Part shown: in pieces, positions 25,100-33,296 of the stretch
How positions within the stretch are numbered: position 1 is the stretch's first letter
How the letters are laid out: every line of letters starts with the position of its first letter
DNA from: Amycolatopsis vastitatis
GTDB taxonomy: Bacteria; Actinomycetota; Actinomycetes; Mycobacteriales; Pseudonocardiaceae
Assembly: GCF_002234595.1 (NCBI RefSeq)
Contig: NZ_NMUL01000058.1
Span: forward strand, 52,169-116,168
Direction: 5' to 3'
Length of the DNA stretch: 64,000 nt
Notes under the pieces: model-generated
Seen by the model: the letters and a program-made list of their open reading frames with translations, nothing else
Told to the model about the DNA's origin: nothing
The model's database searches: none
Translations under genes and position numbers: made by a program

Positions 25100-25148
25100 T
25101 GCCGGGCCACGAGGGGTGGCATCCACGCGCCCGGCCGGTTCGGGTGAC

Positions 25149-25325
25149 CTAACCGCGGGCTCCCGGCCGGGGTCCGGTCCCCGAAACACGGACGGTCCAG
25201 GGCGGGCCGCCGCACTGCGGGCGCCAGGTACCGACGTGCACCCATTGACGGCCCCACGCGTGGGACATCAGGACCGTCGGCCGCTGGCACTGGGGACAGG
25301 CCTGCGGCGCCGAGTCGATGGACAC
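25149..25325 (-). CDS. 58-residue zinc-ribbon-like small protein
   Basis: A short reading frame with GTG start and a very strong ribosome site (GGAGGAGG, 5-nt spacing). It has CPQC at 10-13, His22, His30 and Cys38, which could bind one zinc ion, plus five Trp residues. It lies on the same strand as the LuxR-type regulator, 84 bp after that gene's stop. I know no named family. The ribosome site and motif make translation likely. Confidence 0.6.
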   Translation of the reverse strand: MSIDSAPQACPQCQRPTVLMSHAWGRQWVHVGTWRPQCGGPPWTVRVSGTGPRPGARG

Positions 25326-25409
25326 CTCGTCCTCCTCCGCACCGTCCGGGTCGTGGGAAAAGGATCGTCCGGGGCCGCCCGGGGGGAACCGGGGAAACTA
25401 CCCGAACGA

Positions 25410-27716
25410 CTACGCGGGTCGCCGTGGCTGGCCGGCCAGCCACGAAGCCACCTGGGCGCGGGAGGTGAGGCCGAGCTTCACCAGGATGTTCTCGACGTGC
25501 CCCTCGACGGTCCGTCCGCTGATGACGAGGCCGGCGGCGATCTCCTTGTTGGTCATGCCCCGCGCCACCAGTTCGGCGATCTCCCACTGCCGCCGGGTCA
25601 GTCCGCCGGGCTCGCCTTTCCGCGCCGGGCCGCCCGCCTGCGCGGTGGCGGGTTTTTCGCCCAGTGCGTACCGGACGACCTCGTCGAGGCCGAAGCCGGC
25701 CGCCGCGGCGAAGGCCGCGTCGAACTCCTCGTCCCCGAGTGCCTTGCGGGCCAGCGTGGCGCACTGCTCGTCGAAGCTCTGGTAGGGGCTCATCTCGCCG
25801 ACCCGCGCGCCGCTGAGCCGCCAGACCGCGTGGGAGCCACCGAGCAGCCGGGCGGTGCGGTCGTGCGCGCCTTCGGACGAATGGCACCACGCGAGCGCCT
25901 CGACGAGGAACGCGAGCAGCGTGCGGTCGGTGAGCCGGAGGGCGATGGCCTCGCGCAGCAGGTCCGCCGCCCGCTGGTGCTCGCCGGCCCGCCAGCGGTG
26001 GATCGCGACGGCCCACAAGGCGTAGCCCCGTGACCAGCGCGCCCGGTGCCGGTCGGTCAGGGCGAGTGCCTCCTCCGCGGCGGCCGCGCCACGCGGGTCG
26101 CCGAGGAAGAACCGCGCGGCGGCGAGCAGGATCAGCGTGTCGAACACGAGCAGCGCGTCGCCGGCCGCGCGGTACCCGGCCAGCGCGTGCTCCAGCAGCT
26201 CGGCGCCGCCCCGCAGGTCGCCGGTGAAGAACGCGGCCATCCCGGCACACTCCGCGCGGCCCGCGCGGAGCCGTTCGTCGTCGAACTCTTCGGCCAGCTC
26301 GGCGAGCTCGGCCAGCAGCTCGGTGTGCGGTGCACCGGTCTGGATCGCGAGGAACGTCATGCCGTACAACGCCCGCGCGCGGGTGATCGTGCGCTCGCCG
26401 CACAGCTCGAGCCCGCGCCGGAGGTACCGGCACCCATCCGGGACGAGGCCGCCGCCGTACCAGAAGTTCCACAGTGAGGCCGCGATGTCCAGCGCGTGGC
26501 CCGCCCGTTCGGGGGTGGACAGGCAGTGCTCCAGCACGGCCCGCAGGTTGGGGTGCTCGCGCCGGAGCCGATCGAGCCACTCCACCTGCCGCGGACCGAA
26601 CCCTTCGGCCCGGTATCGCCGGGCGAGGTCGGCGTAGTACCGGGCCTGCCGGGCCCGCAGGCCGGGCTCGTCACCCGCCTCGGCCAGCTTCGCGCCACCG
26701 TAGTCGCGGACGGTCTCCAGCATGCGGTACCAGGCGTGCCGTCCGAAGGTGCCGTACCGGCGGCTGATGACGGACTTGTCCAGCAGGCCCGCGACGACGT
26801 CCAGCGCGCTGTCGCCGTCGGTTTCGCGGGGCGCGCAGACGTGCTCGGCCGCGTCGAGGTCGAACCCGCCGGGGAACACCGACGCCTGCGCCCACATCCG
26901 CTGTTCCGCGGGCGTGCACAGCTCGAAGCTCCAGCCGATCGCCGCTTCCAGGGTCCGCGGCCGGGGCTTTGCGCCGAGCGGGCGCGAGGTGAGCAGGCCG
27001 AGGCGGTCGTCGAGCCGCTCGACGAGCTGGTCGACCGACAGCACGCGGAGGCGGACGGCGGCCAGCTCGATGGCGAGCGGGATGCCCTCCAGCCGACGGC
27101 AGATCCGGATCACCGCCGCCCGGTTGTCCGGCGTCAGCTCGAAACCGGGCGAAACGGCGGCCGCCCGTTCGGTGAACAGCGTCACCGCTTCGACCGGGCT
27201 CGCGCCGGTGTCTTCGGCGGCCGGGACGGGCAGCGGCTCGACGTGCAGGATGTGCTCGCCCTCCACGTGCAGCGTGTGCCGGCTGGTGGCGAGCACCCGG
27301 AGCCCGCCGGAGACCGCGAGCAGTTTCGCGACCAGCGTCGCGCATTCGTCGACGACGTGTTCACAGTTGTCGAGCACCAGGAGCAGCTGCTTGTCCTCAA
27401 GGTACTCGGCGAGCCCCGCGGCCTGGTCGCCGGTGCCGCGCAGGCCGAGCGTCGCCGCCACGGTGCTCGGCAGCAGGGGCGGGTCTCCCAGGTCGGCCAG
27501 CTCGACCAGCCAGACGCCGTCGGGGAACGCCCTGCGCACGTCGGCGGCGACGCGGAGCGCGAGCCGCGTCTTGCCAACGCCGCCGGCGCCGGTCAGCGTC
27601 ACCAGCCTGGCCGCGGAGAGCAGGCGTTTCGCTTCCGCCAGCTCATGCCGTCTGCCGACGAAGCTGGTCAGCTCGGCCGGCAGATTGCCCACGCTTCGGC
27701 GGGAACGGGCGTGCAT
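25410..27716 (-). CDS. LuxR-family ATPase regulator
   Basis: A 768-residue regulator. A P-loop NTPase (GAGGVGKT near 43-50, VLDNCEHV as Walker B region) is followed by TPR-like helical repeats and a C-terminal LuxR helix-turn-helix (LTRRQWEIAELVARGMTNKEIA, about 700-760). This is the layout of large ATP-dependent activators common in actinomycetes. I chose the ATG at 27716; an earlier ATG at 27788 would translate through the palindrome at 27778-27789. It is divergent from ligJ. Its target is unknown; ligJ is a possibility. Confidence 0.85.
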   Translation of the reverse strand: MHARSRRSVGNLPAELTSFVGRRHELAEAKRLLSAARLVTLTGAGGVGKTRLALRVAADVRRAFPDGVWLVELADLGDPPLLPSTVAATLGLRGTGDQAAGLAEYLEDKQLLLVLDNCEHVVDECATLVAKLLAVSGGLRVLATSRHTLHVEGEHILHVEPLPVPAAEDTGASPVEAVTLFTERAAAVSPGFELTPDNRAAVIRICRRLEGIPLAIELAAVRLRVLSVDQLVERLDDRLGLLTSRPLGAKPRPRTLEAAIGWSFELCTPAEQRMWAQASVFPGGFDLDAAEHVCAPRETDGDSALDVVAGLLDKSVISRRYGTFGRHAWYRMLETVRDYGGAKLAEAGDEPGLRARQARYYADLARRYRAEGFGPRQVEWLDRLRREHPNLRAVLEHCLSTPERAGHALDIAASLWNFWYGGGLVPDGCRYLRRGLELCGERTITRARALYGMTFLAIQTGAPHTELLAELAELAEEFDDERLRAGRAECAGMAAFFTGDLRGGAELLEHALAGYRAAGDALLVFDTLILLAAARFFLGDPRGAAAAEEALALTDRHRARWSRGYALWAVAIHRWRAGEHQRAADLLREAIALRLTDRTLLAFLVEALAWCHSSEGAHDRTARLLGGSHAVWRLSGARVGEMSPYQSFDEQCATLARKALGDEEFDAAFAAAAGFGLDEVVRYALGEKPATAQAGGPARKGEPGGLTRRQWEIAELVARGMTNKEIAAGLVISGRTVEGHVENILVKLGLTSRAQVASWLAGQPRRPA

Positions 27717-27777
27717 GCGGGAGAGTCTAGATCGGCCACAACGTTTGCGACGTTCCAAAGACCACTTCGTTGCAGAT

Positions 27778-27807
27778 ATTGTTAACAATCTGATCGACGA
27801 TTAAGGT
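27778..27807 (+). promoter_or_regulatory. GntR-type operator and ligJ promoter
   Basis: The perfect palindrome ATTGTTAACAAT (27778-27789) matches the TTGT-n2-ACAA sites found near the GntR gene and ligK. It overlaps a -35-like TTGTTA (27779-27784), with a -10-like TAAGGT (27802-27807) 17 bp on. Repression by the GntR protein at 33297 is predicted. Confidence 0.65.
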
Positions 27808-27845
27808 GGCAAGGATCAAGCCTGTCGAAGCGGTGAGGAATCCCC

Positions 27846-28907
27846 TTGATCATCGACTGTCACGGCCACTACACGACCGCGCCGCCCGCCCTCGGTGCGT
27901 GGCGTGACCGGCAGATCGCCGCGCTGGACGGCCCCGCCGCGCTGGAGGGCACTGCCGCGCTGGAGGGCACTGCCGCCGCGCCCCTCCGCGCCGACCTCCG
28001 CATCAGCGACGACGAACTGCGCGAAACGCTCGAGCCGAACCAGCTCCGGCTGATGGACGAACGCGGGATCGACCTGACGATCTTCTCGCCGCGCGCATCG
28101 TTCATGGCCCACCACGTCGGTGGCTTCGAGACCTCGGCCGAGTGGGCGGCGGTCTGCAACGAGCTGTGCCACCGCGTCGCCGGGCTGTACCCCCGCCGGT
28201 TCGTTCCCGCGGCGATGCTCCCGCAGTCCCCGGGCACCGACCCGGCCACCTGTGTCCCCGAGCTGACCCGCTGCGTGGAGGAGTACGGCGCCGTCGCGCT
28301 CAACCTCAACCCGGACCCCTCGGGCGGCCACTGGACGGCCCCGCCGCTCACCGACCGGTCCTGGTACCCGGTCTACGAGAAGATGGCCGAGTACGACGTC
28401 CCGGCGATGGTGCACGTCAGCACCAGCGTCAACCCCGCGTTCCACACCACCGGCGCGCACTACCTCAACGCGGACACGACCGCGTTCATGCAGCTCGTGC
28501 AGGGCGACCTGTTCACCGACTTCCCGACGCTGCGGCTGGTCATCCCGCACGGCGGCGGCGCGGTGCCCTACCACTGGGGCCGGTTCCGCGGCCTCGCGGC
28601 GGCGCTGGGCAAGCCGGAGCTGGAGGAACACGTGCTGGGCAACGTCTACTTCGACACGTGCGTGTACCACCAGCTGGGGGCGAACCTGCTGTTCGAGGTC
28701 GTGCCGGCCGGCAACATCCTGTTCGCGTCCGAGATGGTCGGCGCCGTCCGCGGCGTCGACCCGCGCACCGGCCACCACTTCGACGACACCCGCCGGTACG
28801 CCGAAGCCGCCGGACTGTCCGAAGAGGACTGGGCGGCGATCCGGGAACACAACGCCCGGGCCGTCTACCCCCGCCTGGACGCCTTGCTGACGCGGCAGGG
28901 CCGCTGA
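27846..28907 (+). CDS. ligJ: 4-oxalomesaconate hydratase (LigJ type, amidohydrolase fold)
   Basis: A 353-residue amidohydrolase-superfamily enzyme closely resembling Sphingobium LigJ, which hydrates 4-oxalomesaconate to 4-carboxy-4-hydroxy-2-oxoadipate in gallate/protocatechuate meta-cleavage. Family-specific stretches are present: DCHGHYTTAP at 4-13 with zinc-binding His6 and His8, FSPRASFMAHH, LNPDPSGGHW, HVSTS, HGGGAVPYHWGR and ASEMVGAVRG. The start is TTG, supported by GAGGAA 5 nt upstream. An Ala-rich insertion caused by an 18-bp duplication lies near residues 28-47. It is probably controlled by the palindrome upstream. Confidence 0.9.
   Translation: MIIDCHGHYTTAPPALGAWRDRQIAALDGPAALEGTAALEGTAAAPLRADLRISDDELRETLEPNQLRLMDERGIDLTIFSPRASFMAHHVGGFETSAEWAAVCNELCHRVAGLYPRRFVPAAMLPQSPGTDPATCVPELTRCVEEYGAVALNLNPDPSGGHWTAPPLTDRSWYPVYEKMAEYDVPAMVHVSTSVNPAFHTTGAHYLNADTTAFMQLVQGDLFTDFPTLRLVIPHGGGAVPYHWGRFRGLAAALGKPELEEHVLGNVYFDTCVYHQLGANLLFEVVPAGNILFASEMVGAVRGVDPRTGHHFDDTRRYAEAAGLSEEDWAAIREHNARAVYPRLDALLTRQGR
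27939..27974 (+). repeat. 18-bp in-frame tandem duplication inside ligJ
   Basis: Two identical copies of an 18-bp unit encode ALEGTA-ALEGTA in an N-terminal surface loop. The reading frame is kept, and the insertion lies away from the metal-binding motifs. Confidence 0.8.
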
Positions 28908-29002
28908 GCGGGCCGAGGCCCATGAGAGACTCGATCACGGCCGTAGCCGCCGGAGGCCGGGTGGCGCACCGTCGGGGGCGGTCAGCCGAGACCGAGGACG
29001 CC

Positions 29003-29620
29003 ATGACGTACCCGCAGCATCCCGGGCAGCCGGGGCCGCAGCAGCCGTATCCGGGCTACGCACCCCAGCAGCCCTATCCGGGACAGCAGCCCTATCCGGC
29101 GCCTTCCGGCGGGTTCCCCGCGCAGCCGTACCCCGGTCAGCCGTACCCGCCGGGGCCGTACCCGGCACCGGGCTACGGGATGCAGCCACCTCGGCCGAAC
29201 GGGGCCACGGCGATCATCGCGGGCGTGCTCGCGGTCCTCGGCGGGCTGCTGTACCTCATCGGCCTGATCGGTGGCGTCGTCACGCTGGCGAGCCCCGGGT
29301 TCCCGCTCTGGATGTCCCTCCTCGCGCTGATCCAGAACATCGTCCTCGCGGGAACGCTGCTCCCCGGCGGCATCCTCCTGTTCCTGCGCAAGCCGATGGG
29401 CCGGGTGCTCACGATCATCGGCAGCGGGCTCGCCATCCTGCTGTCGCTGGTTTCGGTCGTGATGAGCGCGGCCGGCCTCTGGTACTACAGCGGTGGCCTC
29501 GGCGGGATGTACGCCGGCGCCGCGTTCGTCGGGATGCTGACGGTGGTGGTTCCGGCCGGGGCGACGCTGGTCCTCGCGATCGTCAAGCCGTCGGCGCGCT
29601 GGTGCGGCGCATCGCGGTGA
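29003..29620 (+). CDS. Pro/Gln/Tyr-rich tetraspan membrane protein
   Basis: A 205-residue protein. Its first 70 residues are low-complexity repeats of the PYPGQQPYP type, as in many actinomycete membrane proteins. Four hydrophobic helices follow. There is no enzyme motif, and the function is unknown. The last 38 bp overlap the convergent DUF6069 gene. The ATG at 29003 begins the typical MTYPQHPGQ start. Confidence 0.7.
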   Translation: MTYPQHPGQPGPQQPYPGYAPQQPYPGQQPYPAPSGGFPAQPYPGQPYPPGPYPAPGYGMQPPRPNGATAIIAGVLAVLGGLLYLIGLIGGVVTLASPGFPLWMSLLALIQNIVLAGTLLPGGILLFLRKPMGRVLTIIGSGLAILLSLVSVVMSAAGLWYYSGGLGGMYAGAAFVGMLTVVVPAGATLVLAIVKPSARWCGASR

Positions 29621-29975
29621 CGACGGCCGCCGTCACGACCAGGTGCATGAACATCAGGCCGACGACGTTCGCCGCGGTCGCGCCCGCGGCCAGCAGCAGC
29701 AGGTCCGGGACCCAGGTGAGGACGAGCACCGCGGGAACGACCACGCGCAGCGCGTGCGGTGCCCGCCGCGCGATCAGTGTCCAGCCGAACGCCCCGGCGA
29801 GGAGCCCGACGAGGGTCAGCGGCAGGTAGGCGACGGGGGCCAGGCCCATGCCGAGACCGCCGTCGTCGAGTGCGGAAGCCACCAGCGCGATGGCCGTGTT
29901 CACGGCGAGCGCGGCGACGGCGGCCAGGCCGAGCCGGAGAGCGAGGGTCGAGGTCGGGGTGGTGGTGGCGGTCAT
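29583..29975 (-). CDS. DUF6069-like four-helix membrane protein
   Basis: A 130-residue membrane protein with four hydrophobic helices that resembles the DUF6069 family. It is divergent from a MarR gene and shares an operator region with two 17-bp direct repeats, so it is likely the regulated target. Its 3' end overlaps the preceding convergent gene by 38 bp. Confidence 0.7.
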   Translation of the reverse strand: MTATTTPTSTLALRLGLAAVAALAVNTAIALVASALDDGGLGMGLAPVAYLPLTLVGLLAGAFGWTLIARRAPHALRVVVPAVLVLTWVPDLLLLAAGATAANVVGLMFMHLVVTAAVVTAMRRTSAPTA

Positions 29976-29984
29976 GGCTCCTCC

Positions 29985-30030
29985 TTGAGTTGCGTGTTAA
30001 ACCCAACGCTAAGTTGAGTTGCGTGTTAAA
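29985..30030. promoter_or_regulatory. MarR-type operator, two direct repeats
   Basis: TTGAGTTGCGTGTTAAA occurs perfectly at 29985-30001 and again at 30014-30030, spaced by 29 bp (almost three helical turns). The pair lies between the divergent DUF6069 and MarR genes. Confidence 0.7.
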
Positions 30031-30052
30031 GTCAACCGTGGAGGAGCGCAAC

Positions 30053-30541
30053 GTGGAAAAGCGTGAGGAGCCGGTCCGCTGGCTCGACGCCGACCAGCAC
30101 CGGGCGTGGATCAACCTGGCCAAGGTGCTGCTGACGCTGCCCGGGGCACTCGAGGGGCAGCTCTTGCGCGACGCCGACCTGACGCTGCTGGGCTACATGA
30201 TCCTCGCCCGCCTGTCGGCGGTGCCCGACGAGACGCTGCGGATGAGCGAGATCGCGGAAATGGCGAACGGATCGCTGCCCCGGATTTCGCACGCGGTCGC
30301 TCGGCTGGAGGACCGGGGGTGGGTGACCCGGACGGTCTGCACCGGCCAGGGGCGGCGCTTCACGGTGGCCACCCTGACCGACGCCGGCCGCGCGCACCTC
30401 GCGGCCGCGGCACCCGGCCACGTCGCCACCGTGCGCCGGCTGGTGGTCGAGCCGCTGGGGGAGGACTTCGTGCGGCTCGGCGACGCGGTCGAGCGGATCG
30501 TCGAGATACTCGGCCTGCCCACGACGATCCTCAAGCCGTAA
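30053..30541 (+). CDS. MarR family transcriptional regulator
   Basis: A 162-residue winged-helix MarR protein (MSEIAEMANGSLPRISHAVARLEDRGWV). The GTG at 30053 is preceded by GGAGGA with 7-nt spacing; another GTG 15 nt upstream would place the ribosome site inside the gene. Two direct repeats in front are its probable operators. It is divergent from the DUF6069 gene, which it likely controls. Confidence 0.85.
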   Translation: MEKREEPVRWLDADQHRAWINLAKVLLTLPGALEGQLLRDADLTLLGYMILARLSAVPDETLRMSEIAEMANGSLPRISHAVARLEDRGWVTRTVCTGQGRRFTVATLTDAGRAHLAAAAPGHVATVRRLVVEPLGEDFVRLGDAVERIVEILGLPTTILKP

Positions 30542-30563
30542 CGCGCCTCGCCGGTCCCGGTTC

Positions 30564-31151
30564 TCAGCTGTCCGGCAGCTCCGCTGGTCCGGAGTTCTTG
30601 CGCTGATTGGCGTTGAAGCGCGCCTTCTTCTGCCGGTTCCCGCACGTGTTCATGTCACACCATTTGCGGGTGCGGCTTTGGCTGGTGTCGAAGAAGGCGG
30701 CCCGGCAGGTCGGTGATGCGCACAAGGCCAGTCTTCCGTCCCGTTCACCCGCGATGACGCTGATCGCGTCGGCGGCGATCACGCCGAGGGCGTCTTCCAC
30801 GCGGGAAGCCGAGCTGAGCCGCCATTGCCGCTTCCCGTCGGGTGTCAGGACGGCCGCGGCCCGGCCCTGAACGCTGCGGTCGTTGATGACTGCGACAGCG
30901 GAGGCGGGAAGAGCGCCCTGGGTCGCCGCCGCGGTCGCGGCGGCGTGGATCGACTCCCTCAGTTCCCGGGCGAGGCCGAGCTGGGCGGGGGTGCAGGAGT
31001 CGACGGCGAGGCCGCTCACCGCCAGCCAGTCGACGAGCCGCTGCGGCGTGGGAATGCGCTCCACGGCGTCGCCCTGACGTTCCGTCAAAGTCGCCGTGAA
31101 GCTGGTCGCCAGCACGCTGCCCAGGCGAAATTCGGGGAAACCGGCACGCAT
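30564..31151 (-). CDS. CGNR zinc-finger (ABATE domain) regulator
   Basis: A 195-residue protein with an N-terminal ABATE domain and a C-terminal CGNR zinc finger. The metal ligands are in CASPTC near residue 146 and in WCDMNTCGNR. These proteins are putative stress-linked transcription factors. The ATG follows a -10-like TAAGGT by 6 nt, which suggests a leaderless mRNA. It is divergent from the epoxide hydrolase gene, which may be its target. Confidence 0.85.
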   Translation of the reverse strand: MRAGFPEFRLGSVLATSFTATLTERQGDAVERIPTPQRLVDWLAVSGLAVDSCTPAQLGLARELRESIHAAATAAATQGALPASAVAVINDRSVQGRAAAVLTPDGKRQWRLSSASRVEDALGVIAADAISVIAGERDGRLALCASPTCRAAFFDTSQSRTRKWCDMNTCGNRQKKARFNANQRKNSGPAELPDS

Positions 31152-31233
31152 GGAACCACCTTAGCCGGTTGCAGGGGGCCGTGAGGCCGTGTTAGAACCG
31201 TCTTAGCCGGTTCCGCGACGACCAGGAGGTCTC

Positions 31234-32406
31234 ATGCTCCGCCTCACCAGCGACGTACAAGCTTTCGAAGCCCGCGCGACCGACGCCGACCTCGACGATC
31301 TGCGGGCGCGGCTGGCCGCCGCGCGGCTGCCGGAGGCCGAGACGGTCCATCGCGCGGCGCCCGGCCCTGACCGATGGGGACAGGGCGTTCCGCTCGCCGA
31401 CCTCGTCGATCTCGTGGACTACTGGCGCACCGGGTACGACTGGCGGTCGTTCGAAGAGCGGCTCGACCGGATCGGCCAGTTCCGCACGGCCATCGACGAG
31501 CTGGGAATCCACTTCCTGCACCGCCGGTCCCCGCGCGCCGATGCCACTCCGCTGATCCTGACGCACGGCTGGCCGGGCAGCATCGCCGAGTTCGTCGACG
31601 TGGTCGACGAGCTGGCGGATCCGGACGACGCGGACGTGCCGGCGTTCCACGTCGTGGTGCCCTCGCTGCCGGGCTTCGGGTACAGCGACAAGCCGGCCAC
31701 CACCGGATGGGGAACCGAAAAGATCGCGGCCGCCTGGGTGGAGCTGATGGGCAGGCTCGGCTACGGCAGGTTCGTCGCCCACGGCGGCGACTGGGGCGGC
31801 AACATCACCACGGTTCTCGCCGGGCGGTTCCCGGCACACGTCCTCGGCATCCACACCACGTTCGCGGCGGGACCGCCCGGGTTGACCACGGACGGCCTGA
31901 CGGCGGTCGAGCGCGAGTGGGCCGAGGAAACCCACGATTTCTGGCACCACCGCGCGGCGTACGCGAAGCAGCAGGCGACCCGGCCGCAGACCATCGGCTA
32001 CTCGCTCGTCGACTCACCGGTCGGGCTGCTCGCCTGGATCCTCGACAAGTTCGCCGAGTGGTCGGACACCGAAGACAGCCCGTTCGAGACGATTTCCCGG
32101 GACCGCGTCCTCGACGACGTCACCCTGTACTGGCTGACGCGGACCGGCGCCTCGGCGGCCCGCATCTACTACGAAAGCCACAACTCGCTCGACCCCGACC
32201 TCCGGGTCGACGTCCCGGCGGCGATCACCATGTATCCCCGTGACATCGAGAAGAGCCCGCGTCCCTGGGCGCAGGAGCGGTACCGGCAGATCGTCCGATG
32301 GCGGTCGCCCGAAGCCGGGGGACATTTCCCTTCGCTGGAGGTCCCCGGGTATTTCGTCAAGGACCTGCGAGAGGGCCTCGCGGCAGTGCTGGCCGCGCAT
32401 CGGTGA
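31234..32406 (+). CDS. epoxide hydrolase (EHN plus alpha/beta hydrolase)
   Basis: A 390-residue enzyme with the N-terminal EHN domain and an alpha/beta-hydrolase core. HGWPGS forms the oxyanion region, GGDWGG carries the nucleophilic Asp, and GGHFPSLEVP carries the catalytic His. It opens epoxides to diols. A CCAGGAGG site precedes the ATG. It lies between aromatic-catabolism genes, but there is no direct evidence that it belongs to that pathway. Confidence 0.88.
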   Translation: MLRLTSDVQAFEARATDADLDDLRARLAAARLPEAETVHRAAPGPDRWGQGVPLADLVDLVDYWRTGYDWRSFEERLDRIGQFRTAIDELGIHFLHRRSPRADATPLILTHGWPGSIAEFVDVVDELADPDDADVPAFHVVVPSLPGFGYSDKPATTGWGTEKIAAAWVELMGRLGYGRFVAHGGDWGGNITTVLAGRFPAHVLGIHTTFAAGPPGLTTDGLTAVEREWAEETHDFWHHRAAYAKQQATRPQTIGYSLVDSPVGLLAWILDKFAEWSDTEDSPFETISRDRVLDDVTLYWLTRTGASAARIYYESHNSLDPDLRVDVPAAITMYPRDIEKSPRPWAQERYRQIVRWRSPEAGGHFPSLEVPGYFVKDLREGLAAVLAAHR

Positions 32407-32432
32407 ACGTGACCGGGGTGCTGACCACAAGT

Positions 32433-33221
32433 TCACTCACGATTGTTGACAATCTTGCGTGAAGCTATGTGCGCAAGCTGGTCGCGCGCTGCGCTCGCGA
32501 CATCGGCCCGGACGCCGAGTTCGCCGAGCATCTCGGCGGCCGCCGCCATTTCCGCGGTGCGGCGCACGGCGTGCCGGTGCGAACCGTCGACCAGTCGGTC
32601 CACTGTGGACGCACCAGCCGCGGTGAGCTCGTCGATGACGACCTTCCGCAGCCAGTCCTCGCAGCCCGCGGCACGCGCGGCACGCAGGGCTTCGACCACG
32701 GCGGCCGACATCCCCTTGAAGAACACGCTGCGCAGCAGCTTGCGTTCGGCGGCGAGTCCCGGCTCGCCGTCCATGACCTCGACCGCCGCACCGAAGGGGT
32801 TCAGCGCGGCGGCGACGGTGCCGGCGGCGTTCCCCGTCGCGAGCATCGGCACCCGCAGACCGCGGCCCGGGACCGGCGCCATGATCGCGACGTCGGCGAA
32901 CGGCATGCCGTGCGCGGCGGCGATGGCGGCCAGCCGCCGCTTGGTGCCGGGGGACGCGGTGTTCAGATCCGCCCAGACCGCTCCCGCTGGCGACCCGGCC
33001 AGCCCGGCTTCGAGCGCGCCGACGGCCGCCGACGCGCTGTTCACGCTGAGCACCAGATCGGCACCGGCGGCGGCTTCGGCTTCGGAACCGGTGGCGACGA
33101 CGCCCTCGGGTGCGGAAACGGCGGGGTCGTACCCGCGCACGACGGCCCCGGCGGCGGTCAGGTCGCGGGCGAGCGCACCACCGGCCTCACCCAGTCCCAG
33201 TATCGCGATGGCTCCGGTCAC
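32433..33221 (-). CDS. NAD(P)-dependent oxidoreductase, 3-hydroxyisobutyrate-dehydrogenase-like with DUF1932 C-domain
   Basis: A 262-residue protein with an N-terminal Rossmann motif (GLGEAGG at about 8-14) and a C-terminal all-helical DUF1932 domain. The GTG at 33221 has AGAGGA 7 nt upstream. It is divergent from the GntR regulator with a shared operator between, so it is probably in the same regulon as the ligJ/K/U-type genes. It might oxidize or reduce a ring-cleavage intermediate; it is not a LigC homologue by its visible motifs. Confidence 0.75.
   Translation of the reverse strand: MTGAIAILGLGEAGGALARDLTAAGAVVRGYDPAVSAPEGVVATGSEAEAAAGADLVLSVNSASAAVGALEAGLAGSPAGAVWADLNTASPGTKRRLAAIAAAHGMPFADVAIMAPVPGRGLRVPMLATGNAAGTVAAALNPFGAAVEVMDGEPGLAAERKLLRSVFFKGMSAAVVEALRAARAAGCEDWLRKVVIDELTAAGASTVDRLVDGSHRHAVRRTAEMAAAAEMLGELGVRADVASAARDQLAHIASRKIVNNRE
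32441..32454. promoter_or_regulatory. GntR-type operator-like site at a convergent 3' end
   Basis: GATTGT-TG-ACAATC matches the operator found at the GntR and ligK promoters, but it lies inside the last codons of the dehydrogenase gene, near the end of the epoxide hydrolase. It is not placed as a promoter operator. It may be an auxiliary or looping site, or chance. Confidence 0.45.
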
Positions 33222-33273
33222 AGCAGAATCCTCTCGGCAGGATACGATCGAGTACACGATGTGCTAGACAAAA

Positions 33274-33283
33274 TTGTCAACAA
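33274..33283. promoter_or_regulatory. GntR operator between the regulator and dehydrogenase genes
   Basis: TTGTCAACAA lies 13 bp before the GntR start and 52 bp before the dehydrogenase start. Read leftward it contains TTGACA, a full -35 for the dehydrogenase. Binding should repress both genes. Confidence 0.65.
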
Positions 33284-33296
33284 ACGGAGCCGAGGA

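Noticed and set aside
24958..25152. 64-residue plus-strand frame between arsR and the LuxR gene
   Set aside because: It runs through two hairpins and opposes the well-supported small gene at 25149-25325.
32441..32454. GntR-like site as a true promoter operator
   Set aside because: It lies within the last codons of one gene at a convergent junction with no promoter, so I list it only as a possible auxiliary site.
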